Shown here: positions 8,686 through 16,826 of the stretch, one piece after another | Numbering within the stretch: position 1 is the first letter of the stretch | Layout of the letters: each line of letters begins with the position of its first letter | Origin: Candidatus Obscuribacterales bacterium | GTDB taxonomy: Bacteria > Cyanobacteriota > Vampirovibrionia > Obscuribacterales > Obscuribacteraceae | Direction of reading: 5' to 3' | Assembly: GCA_031292355.1 (NCBI GenBank) | Contig: JARLHI010000057.1 | Span: forward strand, 186,001-250,000 | DNA: 64,000 nt | Program-made: the position numbers and the translations under genes | The notes under the pieces: model-generated | Seen by the model: the letters and a program-made list of their open reading frames with translations, nothing else | Told to the model about the DNA's origin: nothing | The model's database searches: none

Positions 8686-9666
8686 TTAGACTGCAGCAGT
8701 CTCAATTACAGCGCCTATTTTTCTAAATTTAGCCTGACGATCAGCTCGAATTTCAGCCGGTCCCATTTTGCTCAAATTTTCCAGTTGACCAATTAGCGCT
8801 TGTTTCAATTTAGAAGCAACGAAATCATAGTCGTGATGAGCGCCACCTAGAGGCTCTTCTACTACCTGGTCAATTACTCCTAGCTCCAGAATTTCGCGGG
8901 CGGTCATCTTCATGGCCTGGCAGGCTTCGGCAACCTTATCGTTGGATCGCCATAATATAGATGCGCAACCCTCTGGCGAAATAACTGAATAAACCGAGTG
9001 CTCGAGCATCAGAATGCGGTTGGCAACGCCTATAGCCAGAGCACCACCGGAGCCACCTTCACCGGTGACGACAGCAATTACCGGTACAGTTACCCCGGCA
9101 AGCTCCATCAAATTAGCAGCAACGGCTTGCGCCTGGTTGTGCTCTTCAGCAGCCATACCAGGATAAGCACCAGGTGTATCGATTAAGGTGACAATTGGTA
9201 GACCAAATTTCTCAGCGTGTTTAAAGAGACGCATGGCTTTCCGGTACCCCTCGGGTTGAGGCATACCGAAGTTGCACAACTGTTTATCCCGCAAGACGCG
9301 GCCTTTTTGAGTACCGATGGCCACAACCTTGAAATCACCGATGCGGACGAGACCTGTGACCATCGCTGGGTCGTCACAACCAGTGCGATCGCCGTGCAAT
9401 TCGATCCACTCTTCGTCCCAACGCGAAAAATAATCGCGCGTGTAAGGTCTTTGTTGGTGCCTGGCGATCGCTAGATGATCGATGGCACGCAAATTTGTAT
9501 AGAGCGAACGCTTCAATTGATTGTATTGGTCATGCAAAGAAGCAATGTCTTTATCAAGCTCCGGATTATCAGCAACCTGTTTCTCGAGGGCCTCTATTTG
9601 TTGAGCGAGAAGTGCAAGCGGCTGCTCAAACTCTAAAGGGGCGGCTTTTTTCTCAGTCAGTGCCAT
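8686..9666 (-). CDS. accA: Acetyl-CoA carboxylase carboxyltransferase subunit alpha
   Basis: This is the alpha subunit of the acetyl-CoA carboxyltransferase, which with AccD moves the carboxyl group from biotin to acetyl-CoA to make malonyl-CoA for fatty acids. About 326 residues is the usual length. Diagnostic text includes IARHQQRPYTRDY, DPAMVTGLVRIGD, the oxyanion region TLIDTPGAYPGMAAEE and EGGSGGALAIGVANR. The ATG at 9666 has an AGAGG ribosome site 8 nt upstream; the in-frame TTG at 9672 is too close to it. It lies 47 bp downstream of accD in one operon. Confidence 0.96.
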   Translation of the reverse strand: MALTEKKAAPLEFEQPLALLAQQIEALEKQVADNPELDKDIASLHDQYNQLKRSLYTNLRAIDHLAIARHQQRPYTRDYFSRWDEEWIELHGDRTGCDDPAMVTGLVRIGDFKVVAIGTQKGRVLRDKQLCNFGMPQPEGYRKAMRLFKHAEKFGLPIVTLIDTPGAYPGMAAEEHNQAQAVAANLMELAGVTVPVIAVVTGEGGSGGALAIGVANRILMLEHSVYSVISPEGCASILWRSNDKVAEACQAMKMTAREILELGVIDQVVEEPLGGAHHDYDFVASKLKQALIGQLENLSKMGPAEIRADRQAKFRKIGAVIETAAV

Positions 9667-9713
9667 CGTCAATACCTCTTAAATCAAATCTTCGGACTGT
9701 TTGCGCAACGGAT

Positions 9714-10688
9714 TCAACGACTGCGCGAAGATGAGCGTGTCGTTCCCACGGCCAAATCCGTGCCACCAGAACCGGTTGCAGTCTTGTCACCGGAGGAATT
9801 CGCCATCTTCCGGTGGGAAGAAGCTTTCGCATCATGAAATTCGATCAAACTGGCGAGCGTCTTGTTTAAATCGGTGCGGTCAACAACCATGTCGACTTGA
9901 CCGTGCTTGAGCAAATAATCTGCTGTCTGAAAGTCTGCTGGTAGTTTCTGACGGATCGTTTGCTCGATTACTCGACGCCCGGCAAAGCCAATGCGAGCAC
10001 CTTTTTCAGCTATGATCACGTCGCCGAGCATGGCAAAGCTGGCCGTGACGCCACCATAAGTTGGCTCGGTCAAAAGACTTATATAAAGAAGGCCGGCATC
10101 GCTGAAGGAACGCAAAACCGACGACGTCTTGGCCATTTGCATCAAGCTCAAAATGCCCTCTTGCATGCGGGCGCCACCAGAGCTGGAGATAATGATCAAT
10201 GGCAGTTTATTGGCTAAAGCGTGCTCAGTGATCCGGGCCACCTTCTCACCGACGACACTGCCCATAGAGCCACCGAAGTGACCAAAATCCATAGCTGCTA
10301 ATGCCGCAGCATGCCCCTTGATCTTACAAACGCCCACAATGATTGCTTCTTTCAAGCCCGATTTGCGACTGGCTTCGACAAGACGATTGGCATAGGCGTC
10401 AGTGTCTGTAAAAACGAGAGGGTCAGCGGACGACAGGTTCGCATGCAGCTCAGTGAAAGTACCTTCGTCACTGAGATACTCGATTCGCTCTAAAGCACCC
10501 ACACGGAAGTGATACTGGCACTTAGGACAAACATGAAAATTGCTCTGCAAGTCTCTTTGATAGAGAAGTTCTCGGCACTGAAAGCATTGCTTCCAGAGAG
10601 CGCAATATTCATCTGTCGTTAACGGTTGCTTAACCTCCAAGCTTTCGCGGCGTTTTTGCCGATTGGCGAACCATTCTTTGAGATCCAT
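9714..10688 (-). CDS. accD: Acetyl-CoA carboxylase carboxyltransferase subunit beta
   Basis: The beta subunit of acetyl-CoA carboxyltransferase, 324 residues. It carries the C4 zinc ribbon at about residues 35-58 (CFQC and CPKC pairs) and the catalytic segments AAMDFGHFGGSMGSVVGEK and SSSGGARMQEGILSLMQM. The C-terminal 25 residues are an unusual low-complexity Ser/Thr/Gly/Arg tail (SSGDKTATGSGG... ending SSSRSR) that most AccD proteins lack. It is first in the accD-accA pair, and the 143-bp gap to the divergent rsmE probably holds both promoters. Confidence 0.96.
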   Translation of the reverse strand: MDLKEWFANRQKRRESLEVKQPLTTDEYCALWKQCFQCRELLYQRDLQSNFHVCPKCQYHFRVGALERIEYLSDEGTFTELHANLSSADPLVFTDTDAYANRLVEASRKSGLKEAIIVGVCKIKGHAAALAAMDFGHFGGSMGSVVGEKVARITEHALANKLPLIIISSSGGARMQEGILSLMQMAKTSSVLRSFSDAGLLYISLLTEPTYGGVTASFAMLGDVIIAEKGARIGFAGRRVIEQTIRQKLPADFQTADYLLKHGQVDMVVDRTDLNKTLASLIEFHDAKASSHRKMANSSGDKTATGSGGTDLAVGTTRSSSRSR

Positions 10689-10831
10689 TAGATTTTTGCC
10701 ATATTAGTGAGGAGGGAACGCTTTTTTACCTCTGTTCGTGGCTCTTAAACGATCGCGCACGTACAGATGCCTGGATTTGCATACCTGAGTAGAGGAGAAT
10801 TATAACACTGCACAGCGTCGAAGGGGCAAAG

Positions 10832-11620
10832 ATGCGGATACCGCGCTTCTTTGTGGCGCCTGAATCGATAGATTTGCTCAATCAACAAGCAAATTTAAGT
10901 GAGCAGGCGCTCATAAATCAAATCAGCAATGTCCTGCGTCTGCGAGAAGGCGACCTCGTCGACGTCCTCGACAATCAGGGGCAAATTTATCGTTGTCGGC
11001 TAAAAACCAAGCCGGCTGGCAAAAAAAGCGCAGAGAGCAGCTGGTTTGCCACGATCGAATCCAGCATGAAGGCGACAGGCGAACCGGCGCGACCACTTGA
11101 AATCGCCCTGCCCATGCTACGCCCAAATCGCTATGAATGGGCTTTAGAAAAACTTACAGAACTTGGTGCCACCAGCATCGTCCCGCTGCTCGTTCAACAT
11201 TCGGTTACTCGTGATGGCAAGCTTTCACGCTGGCAAAACATTGTCAAGGAAGCCGCTGAACAATGTGAACGCGCCTTCGTGCCGGAGATTTATTCTCCTA
11301 TACCCATCGAAGCCTATCTAAAAAGACTCACAACAGATGAGCCTGACTCGACCATTTTTATATGCGCTGAGCGTGCTGAGGCTATGACACTCCCCGCGGT
11401 GCTTTGCAACCAAAATATTTTGGCACCACATAAAATATCAGTCATAGTTGGTGCCGAGGGTGGTTTCACTGAAGACGAACTAAAAATGGCAGAAGAATTA
11501 GGCGTGGTGCCAGTTACACTCGGTTCTCGTATCCTAAGAGCGGAAACAGCGGCTATATATGCTCTGTCCCTGATAGTCTCCTATTTGGAGCAAAACAATA
11601 AACTAAGTGGCACCACTTGA
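10832..11620 (+). CDS. rsmE: 16S rRNA (uracil-1498-N3)-methyltransferase
   Basis: RsmE is a SPOUT-class enzyme that methylates U1498 of 16S rRNA using S-adenosylmethionine. The 262-residue product has the N-terminal PUA-like part (RIPRFFVAPESID, then HVLRLREGD-like NVLRLREGDLVDVLD), ALEKLTELGATSIVPL, and the knotted SAM-binding end VGAEGGFTEDE with LGSRILRAETAAIYALS. These last motifs are the family signature. It is divergent from accD and followed by a promoter-containing gap before yggS. Confidence 0.94.
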   Translation: MRIPRFFVAPESIDLLNQQANLSEQALINQISNVLRLREGDLVDVLDNQGQIYRCRLKTKPAGKKSAESSWFATIESSMKATGEPARPLEIALPMLRPNRYEWALEKLTELGATSIVPLLVQHSVTRDGKLSRWQNIVKEAAEQCERAFVPEIYSPIPIEAYLKRLTTDEPDSTIFICAERAEAMTLPAVLCNQNILAPHKISVIVGAEGGFTEDELKMAEELGVVPVTLGSRILRAETAAIYALSLIVSYLEQNNKLSGTT

Positions 11621-11758
11621 GATATCAGACTGTTCCTGGAACACCGATTATCAGCCGATCTAAATTACCGGTGATACCACTTTATAAGACGGCTCAATTG
11701 GTTTATGATCTCCCTTGAAGACGCCCGATAAAAAGCCAGGGAATATTCTTACGGCGGC

Positions 11759-11790
11759 TTGACAAATTATTATCTTCAGGTTCTTATAGT
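11759..11790 (+). promoter_or_regulatory. Possible sigma-70 promoter for yggS-sepF
   Basis: A consensus TTGACA (11759-11764) is followed by AT-rich text, with TATAGT at 11785-11790 (20-nt spacer) or TCTTAT at 11782-11787 (17-nt spacer). It sits about 50 bp before the yggS start. The -35 match is perfect but the spacing is not ideal, so this is a tentative call. The rest of the 217-bp gap shows no gene. Confidence 0.4.
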
Positions 11791-11837
11791 AGATGTTTGG
11801 TGGCATCACCCATGATGCTAAAGCGAATTAGAAAGGT

Positions 11838-12497
11838 ATGACTGTAGCGGACAATATAGCCCGCTTTCGAGAAAGTGTAAGAGAGCAAGACGTCACGCTC
11901 ATCGCAGTGACAAAGTTTGCCTCCAAGCAGCAGATCGAAGAAGCCTTTCAAGCCGGAGTCACCGAGTTTGGTGAAAATCGACTACAACACGCTCAAGCGA
12001 TTCGAAAAGAATTGCCACCAGAGGTGGAGCAAAGATCACGGTGGCATTTTATCGGTCATCTCCAGACCAATAAAGCCAAGCAAGTAGTTGGAGCGTTTGC
12101 ACTTATTCACTCAGTCGACTCAGTCAACCTGGCAATCCAATTGTCCAAAGCAGCTGGCGAACGAATGATCAATCAAGCGATTCTTCTACAAGTCAAAATA
12201 GCCAACGATCCAAACAAATTCGGTTTTAGCCCTGACGAGTTAAAAAAAGTGTTTTCTCAATTAGCCGACCTTCCAAATCTAGAAATTCAGGGATTGATGA
12301 CAATCAATCCTCTGGATGCAGACGAAGTCGTGACTAAAACTTGCTTCAATCAGTTGCGCGTCCTGCGCGATGAGCTTGAGCAAGAACATAATGTGCAGTT
12401 AAAAGAGTTATCTATGGGCATGAGCGACGACTGGCCGCAAGCTGTCTCGTCGGGAGCGACCATGGTGCGTTTGGGAAGAGCAATCTTCGATAATTAG
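11838..12497 (+). CDS. yggS: PLP homeostasis protein (YggS/PROSC family)
   Basis: A 219-residue member of the YggS/PLPBP family, single-domain alanine-racemase-fold proteins that bind pyridoxal phosphate and balance B6 vitamers. Recognisable are LIAVTKFAS with the PLP lysine (about residue 26), GENRLQHA, WHFIGHLQTNKAK, LQVKIANDPNKFGF, GLMTINP and the terminal LSMGMSDDWPQAVSSGATMVRLGRAIF. A co-directional sepF starts 95 bp later, the same order (ylmE-ylmF) seen in Firmicutes and Cyanobacteria, where the pair belongs to the division cluster. Confidence 0.93.
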   Translation: MTVADNIARFRESVREQDVTLIAVTKFASKQQIEEAFQAGVTEFGENRLQHAQAIRKELPPEVEQRSRWHFIGHLQTNKAKQVVGAFALIHSVDSVNLAIQLSKAAGERMINQAILLQVKIANDPNKFGFSPDELKKVFSQLADLPNLEIQGLMTINPLDADEVVTKTCFNQLRVLRDELEQEHNVQLKELSMGMSDDWPQAVSSGATMVRLGRAIFDN

Positions 12498-12592
12498 TTT
12501 TTCTTGGTTCCTATGGTAAGGATTCTTTGTGTGTGTTGAGCGTGTGTGTGTGGGCTTGTTTAACTTGGTGATGCCGGGTAAGGAGGAAAGTA

Positions 12593-13108
12593 GTGAGCAG
12601 CAGTATCGTACAAAAGTTCAGAAGCTTCTGGTTTGGTCCCGCGGACAATTATGAGCGTGAAGACTTTGAAGACCTTTTTGAGACATCTGATGACGTGTAT
12701 GCAACAAATGGTCAATTGGCTTTAGATGTTAAGCCAGTCGAACCTATGATGAAACCAATGCGTGGCACCACAGTCGGTACTGGCAATAAAGTTGTCGATC
12801 ATCCAAGCGCTCAGGCTGCTTCGGAAGTATTGGTTATTGAACCCAGGCAATTTGAAGAATCAATCGAAATCGTCGAACACCTTCGTTCGCGTAAATCGGT
12901 TCTCTTAAATTTGCATATGCTCGATAACGAAAATTCTCAACGTGTGGTTGACTTCCTTTCTGGCGCCTGTCACGCCATTGATGGTCATCAACAACGCATT
13001 GGCGATGGTGTCTTCCTCTTTGCCCCAGCTTCCGTTGTGATTAGCTCGGAATCGACTTCCTCGAAAGCTATTAAAGAAGCTTTCTGGAATAAGGCTCAAC
13101 CAGTTTAG
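12593..13108 (+). CDS. sepF: Cell division protein SepF
   Basis: SepF anchors FtsZ to the membrane and supports septum assembly in Gram-positives and Cyanobacteria (Cdv2). The 171-residue product has an N-terminal amphipathic segment (IVQKFRSFWFG), an acidic linker and the SepF core: VLVIEPRQFEESIEIVEHLR, then KSVLLNLHMLDNENSQRVVDFLSGA and GDGVFLFAPASVVIS. The start is GTG, chosen because AGGAGG lies 6 nt upstream. The final residues lack an obvious conserved extension. The gene ends shortly before a terminator shared with the M23 gene. Confidence 0.92.
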   Translation: MSSSIVQKFRSFWFGPADNYEREDFEDLFETSDDVYATNGQLALDVKPVEPMMKPMRGTTVGTGNKVVDHPSAQAASEVLVIEPRQFEESIEIVEHLRSRKSVLLNLHMLDNENSQRVVDFLSGACHAIDGHQQRIGDGVFLFAPASVVISSESTSSKAIKEAFWNKAQPV

Positions 13109-13220
13109 CTTCGAGCTAAATGTGAGCCTTGGGAAACCCGGCGTCCCTGGCATCTAAGAAACCTAGGAAATCCGGAGTCTCGGAATCCAACAATCAGACA
13201 TCAGTTAAATTGGAATCTCT

Positions 13221-13253
13221 AAAAGGGCGGTCTTAAACAGACCGCTCTTTTTC
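13221..13253. terminator. Bidirectional terminator between sepF and the M23 gene
   Basis: GGCGGTCT and AGACCGCT, with a TTAAAC-type loop, form a stem flanked by an A-rich run on the left and CTTTTTCTT on the right. This is a classic rho-independent shape for the rightward sepF transcript. The leftward gene's stop codon abuts it, so it may serve both. Confidence 0.8.
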
Positions 13254-14114
13254 TTAGAACGCTTTTTGATACCAGTCGTTTGGATTAGCGGCTGATTGAT
13301 TGACATAAAGACTGAAGTGCAAATGCGGACCGGTCGCTCGACCGCTTGCACCAATAGTGCCGATTTGCTCGCCCTTGTGCACCATTTGCCCTTCCTTGAC
13401 GGCAATTTTCTGCATGTGGATATAAATGGACACAACACCCTGTCCATGATCCAGACAAACACAATTGCCATGCAATTTGAAATTATGCCCAACCACAATT
13501 ACTTTGCCGTCACTACAGGCGGTGATAGGTGAACCGAGTCCGCCTGCATAATCGATACCGGCGTGAAAATAATCCTTCAACAATTTACCGTTCACGACTC
13601 GTTTGATGCCAAAACTCGCTGACACTCGCGCTTTTGATGGTGCTTGAAATTTGCCCGTCCACAATCTTTGCTCCGAGACTGTGGCTTTGGCACCTTCAAT
13701 CGCTTCTTTTTCGCCCGGGGACATTTCGAAATTGTCTTTGGATTTTGGCAAATTGATATGCTGTAGAACAAACTGACCCGCCCTTACTGAAAGACTCTTT
13801 TCATCACTACCAGCCTTGAGTAAATACTTGCCTGGGTCTAAATCCGCTGGCACTGCAAGCAAACCAACATACTTCGACTCGGGTGACTTTTCGCTTTCTG
13901 CTTGCGTTGTAGAGCCATTAGGGAAAGCTTTGTAGGTTTTACCGTTGAAGGTGTACTCAGGGCTGTCTAAGGTCAGCTCAATGGTCTCGCCCTGGCAAGG
14001 CGCCTTATCCGAGATCAAAATCTCAGCCTTGCCCAGGGAATTGAAATTCGAAAAAAAGATAACCGCGGTTGCAAAAACAAACCGGAAAGCGACCGCCTCA
14101 ATACCAGATGCCAC
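13254..14114 (-). CDS. M23 family metallopeptidase (peptidoglycan endopeptidase)
   Basis: A 286-residue secreted LytM/M23 zinc peptidase. The N-terminus has a hydrophobic export signal (VFATAVIFFSNFNSLGKA). The catalytic domain is C-terminal: HAGIDYAGGLGSPI carries the first zinc ligands (H-x3-D), and GPHLHFSLYV gives the H-x-H motif, with GETIGTIG-like GEQIGTIGASG before it. All ligands are present, so it should cleave cell-wall peptides. The start is GTG, 2 bp after the stop of the PC4-like gene, so the two are translationally coupled. An N-terminal immunoglobulin-like region (about 30-120) may aid substrate binding. Confidence 0.9.
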   Translation of the reverse strand: MASGIEAVAFRFVFATAVIFFSNFNSLGKAEILISDKAPCQGETIELTLDSPEYTFNGKTYKAFPNGSTTQAESEKSPESKYVGLLAVPADLDPGKYLLKAGSDEKSLSVRAGQFVLQHINLPKSKDNFEMSPGEKEAIEGAKATVSEQRLWTGKFQAPSKARVSASFGIKRVVNGKLLKDYFHAGIDYAGGLGSPITACSDGKVIVVGHNFKLHGNCVCLDHGQGVVSIYIHMQKIAVKEGQMVHKGEQIGTIGASGRATGPHLHFSLYVNQSAANPNDWYQKAF

Positions 14115-14116
14115 GT

Positions 14117-14338
14117 TTACTCTTCTTTGCCTTTGGGAGCCAGTCGATCGAGCGCTTCACGTAAAGCCTCCACTTTCTCCATCGGCAATGCTATACCTTT
14201 CTTAGTTGGCTTGTCTTCTGAATCTTTGTCGACATACCATTCGCGAATATGCAGATATTTTGTCCCTCTGTATTCGCCGATATAGACGTTTATCGTCTCA
14301 CCACGAGCCTTTTCATGAATAGTAATTCTTTCTTCCAC
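14117..14338 (-). CDS. PC4/YdbC-like ssDNA-binding protein
   Basis: A 73-residue protein matching the bacterial YdbC/PC4 coactivator fold: NVYIGEYRGTKYLHIREWYVD is the paired-strand DNA-binding face, and ALPMEKVEALREALDRL the C-terminal helix. Members bind single-stranded DNA or RNA. The start is GTG with AAGGAG 7 nt upstream. It is the first gene of a two-gene unit with the M23 peptidase, and the functional link is not obvious. It is divergent from obgE. Confidence 0.8.
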   Translation of the reverse strand: MEERITIHEKARGETINVYIGEYRGTKYLHIREWYVDKDSEDKPTKKGIALPMEKVEALREALDRLAPKGKEE

Positions 14339-14453
14339 CGCGATTCTCCTTGGGGTTTGCGTAAAAGACAGCTCGAGGTAAATGACCCGAAATTCTCAAC
14401 AGGCTATCCGACCATTACCTAAACTTAAGATAAATATCTGAAATTAGAGCAGA

Positions 14454-14520
14454 GATCAAGAGCTAGATCGTAAAACTACTAATACATATCATGAGATCTA
14501 TATCTTGATCAGATAAGATC
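14454..14520. promoter_or_regulatory. Cluster of five GATC sites upstream of obgE
   Basis: GATC occurs at 14454, 14466, 14494, 14507 and 14517, five times in 67 bp, against about one per 256 bp expected. The last three sit in an imperfect dyad around TTGATCA with AGATCT on both sides. It may bind a regulator or be sensitive to adenine methylation. Confidence 0.4.
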
Positions 14521-14545
14521 TACCCTCCTGCATTTTCGGCAAAAC

Positions 14546-15841
14546 ATGAGCAAATTTCTTGACCGCGCATACATAGAGGCTCGCTCCGGCGACGGTGGCA
14601 ACGGCATGGTAGCCTGGCGCCGCGAAAAATATGAACCAAACGGCGGCCCAGCCGGTGGCAATGGCGGACGAGGTGGCGACGTCTACATTCAAGCCACTCA
14701 GGACCTCAACACACTGATTGATTTTCGCTTCAGAAACAAATTTGAAGCACCCAATGGCGTCAAAGGGCAGATCAAAAGCATGCACGGCAAGGCGGCAACT
14801 GATTTAACCATTCGCGTACCGATTGGTACGGTCGTTAAAGATGCTGATACCGGGCTCGTTGTGGGTGATTTGATCAAAGACGGTCAGCGCGTGCTGGTAG
14901 CCGAAGGCGGAAAAGGGGGACGTGGTAATTCAGTTCTCGCCACACCGACACAGCGCGCCCCTCACTGGTGCGAACCTGGCCAACCGGGCATTTTCCGCAA
15001 ACTCAATTTGGAATTGAAAATTTTGGCTGACGTTGGCATCATCGGTTTACCTAACGCCGGCAAGTCTACTTTATTATCAGTCATATCGGCGGCCAAGCCA
15101 AAGATAGCTGACTATCCATTCTCGACGCTCGAACCAAGTCTGGGCGTGGTCAGGATGGATGAAAGTCATTCGTTCGTAGCTGCCGACATTCCGGGTTTGA
15201 TTGAAGGAGCCTCACGTGGAGTGGGTCTTGGTCACGACTTCCTCAGACACATCGAGCGCACGCGCATTTTATTGCACATGGTTGATACCACATCTGAAAC
15301 CGTTGCCGCCGACATTGAAACTATTGGCGTTGAGCTGTCCGCCTATAGCGACAAACTGACAAACCTCCCTCGCATCCTCGTTCTGAACAAATCAGATGCT
15401 CTGTTGCCTGAAGAATCGGAAGCGATTGCAACTGAGATAAACGAAAAATTCAAAGGGCGCTTCATGGAGATTCGCACAATTTCTGCTGTCGCAAAAATCG
15501 GTGTGCCAGAGCTCTGTCAGCGCGTTTACGACGAATTGCTGAAGATGCCTAAAGACAATTCCGAATTTGCCCCAATGCTTTTGGAAGACGAAAAAGCTAG
15601 AGAACGCAACGATGATCAATTCACCGTCACCTTCTCTGGAAATGCTTTCTGGATAGAAGGTGACCGCATCGCGAGACTCGTGCAAGTAACCGACCTCAAG
15701 GATCCAATGTCGCTTTATCATCTGCATCATAAATTGCAAGTGATGGGAGCCATGGACGAATTGATTAAACTGGGCGCGCAACCAGGGGCCGAAATAAATG
15801 CAGGCGGAGTGGTCTTCTCGTTTGGCGAAGATATTTCATAA
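14546..15841 (+). CDS. obgE: GTPase ObgE/CgtA
   Basis: An essential ribosome-assembly and stress GTPase, 431 residues. The glycine-rich Obg fold occupies about 1-158 (ARSGDGGNGMVAWRREKYEPNGGP), followed by the G domain with P-loop GLPNAGKST, DIPGLIEGAS and the NKSD base-recognition motif. A C-terminal OCT-type domain covers about 345-425. All GTP-binding motifs are intact. It starts after a GATC-rich leader without a clear Shine-Dalgarno sequence and ends in a strong terminator. Confidence 0.96.
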   Translation: MSKFLDRAYIEARSGDGGNGMVAWRREKYEPNGGPAGGNGGRGGDVYIQATQDLNTLIDFRFRNKFEAPNGVKGQIKSMHGKAATDLTIRVPIGTVVKDADTGLVVGDLIKDGQRVLVAEGGKGGRGNSVLATPTQRAPHWCEPGQPGIFRKLNLELKILADVGIIGLPNAGKSTLLSVISAAKPKIADYPFSTLEPSLGVVRMDESHSFVAADIPGLIEGASRGVGLGHDFLRHIERTRILLHMVDTTSETVAADIETIGVELSAYSDKLTNLPRILVLNKSDALLPEESEAIATEINEKFKGRFMEIRTISAVAKIGVPELCQRVYDELLKMPKDNSEFAPMLLEDEKARERNDDQFTVTFSGNAFWIEGDRIARLVQVTDLKDPMSLYHLHHKLQVMGAMDELIKLGAQPGAEINAGGVVFSFGEDIS

Positions 15842-15852
15842 AGCAACAAAAT

Positions 15853-15887
15853 ATCGGCTGACAACAGATGCCAGCCGATGTTTTTTT
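15853..15887 (+). terminator. Rho-independent terminator after obgE
   Basis: ATCGGCTG and CAGCCGAT form an 8-bp perfect stem with an 11-nt loop, followed by GTTTTTTT. It lies 12 bp after the obgE stop codon. Confidence 0.9.
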
Positions 15888-15933
15888 ATAGCGTTTTTTC
15901 AAAGTTAAAGTCAGCGCCAGGCTCAAACAGCCT

Positions 15934-16080
15934 TTAGATTATGCTTTTACTTCGGTCTTGCTTGCTACTTCGTGAGCGCGAACAACGCGACGATCTGCAG
16001 CTTTGCGGGCTACGATAAGTTTTTTGCTTTTGCGAGCGGCAACCTTGATGGCGCGCTTAAAGCCTCTTTGTTGAGCCATA
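15934..16080 (-). pseudogene. Small basic protein ORF interrupted at a 7-base homopolymer
   Basis: From the ATG at 16080 the reverse strand reads MAQQRGFKRAIKVAARKSKK and then meets a run of seven A (seven T at 16020-16026 on the + strand). As given, the frame continues with an implausible Ser/Arg/Cys stretch to a stop at 15934-15936, 48 residues. Removing one A instead gives LIVARKAADRRVVRAHEV and a basic, helical 46-residue protein ending TEVKA with a stop at 15939-15941. I infer that the second form is the native one. The extra A may be a sequencing error, a real mutation or a programmed shift. The product could be a nucleoid- or ribosome-associated peptide; the family is not recognised. 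Confidence 0.5.
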
Positions 16081-16147
16081 ATCGATCTATCTCCACTTGA
16101 CGAAACTCCGACCAATTATAAAAATCATCGGCGGGCTTCAAATGATA

Positions 16148-16627
16148 CTACACCCAGAGATTGCCAAGATATTTGATATCGCCCGTGAAACCTGCAGATA
16201 GGGCGTCCACGATGTTTTTGGCGATCGGCGGGAAAACTGTAATTCTCTCTAATTCGCTTAACGGAATAAAATCAACACCGGCAAGAACAGGCTCATTGCC
16301 CACTTTCATCACTCCACCAACAACTTTGGCTTTGATGTAAATGTTGACAATGTGGCGCGAGCGGTCTGGAGCAATTGCTTCCGAGAGAAAAACAAATTTC
16401 TCCACCTCGACATCTAGACCGGTTTCTTCTTTGAGCTCGCGCACGGCGCATTCATGGAATGTTTCACCGTATTCTAGACGTCCTCCAGGGATAATCCAGT
16501 ACTGACGATTACCCTTGCGATGACGAACCAGCAGCAGGCTCTTCTCATCCTCACTGAACACGATTACTCCAACCCGAGTGGTCGGAATAGTTTGCTGAAT
16601 CCGTTTTTTAAATCTTTGACGGGGCAA
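16148..16627 (-). CDS. Nudix hydrolase
   Basis: A 159-residue Nudix pyrophosphohydrolase. The 23-residue Nudix box is intact near residues 48-70 (GGRLEYGETFHECAVRE then LKEETGL), giving the metal-binding RExxEE glutamates. It would hydrolyse a nucleoside diphosphate linked to another moiety; the substrate is unknown. The start is TTG, chosen because AAGGAG lies 6 nt upstream. It is divergent from pheS across a 200-bp gap. Confidence 0.9.
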   Translation of the reverse strand: MPRQRFKKRIQQTIPTTRVGVIVFSEDEKSLLLVRHRKGNRQYWIIPGGRLEYGETFHECAVRELKEETGLDVEVEKFVFLSEAIAPDRSRHIVNIYIKAKVVGGVMKVGNEPVLAGVDFIPLSELERITVFPPIAKNIVDALSAGFTGDIKYLGNLWV

Positions 16628-16826
16628 AATATTCTCCTTTCCACGTTGTTCTTTGAGGGTGTGTTCCTAAAGATTGTAGAGCAAGCATTCGCGGGAACTG
16701 AAAATTTATTTTCAAATCGCAACTAAGCAAGCTTGCGCTCCCCGAAGATTGGACCATTCTGATAACTTAGAGCCTGATCTAATAAATGATCTAAGAAACT
16801 TATAGAAGCGAGCGCAGGTAGTTAAA

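Noticed and set aside
14400-14545. Replication origin at the GATC cluster
   Set aside because: No DnaA boxes and no dnaA or dnaN nearby.
16628-16826. T-box or attenuator before pheS
   Set aside because: No specifier-like stem or terminator/antiterminator pair was seen.
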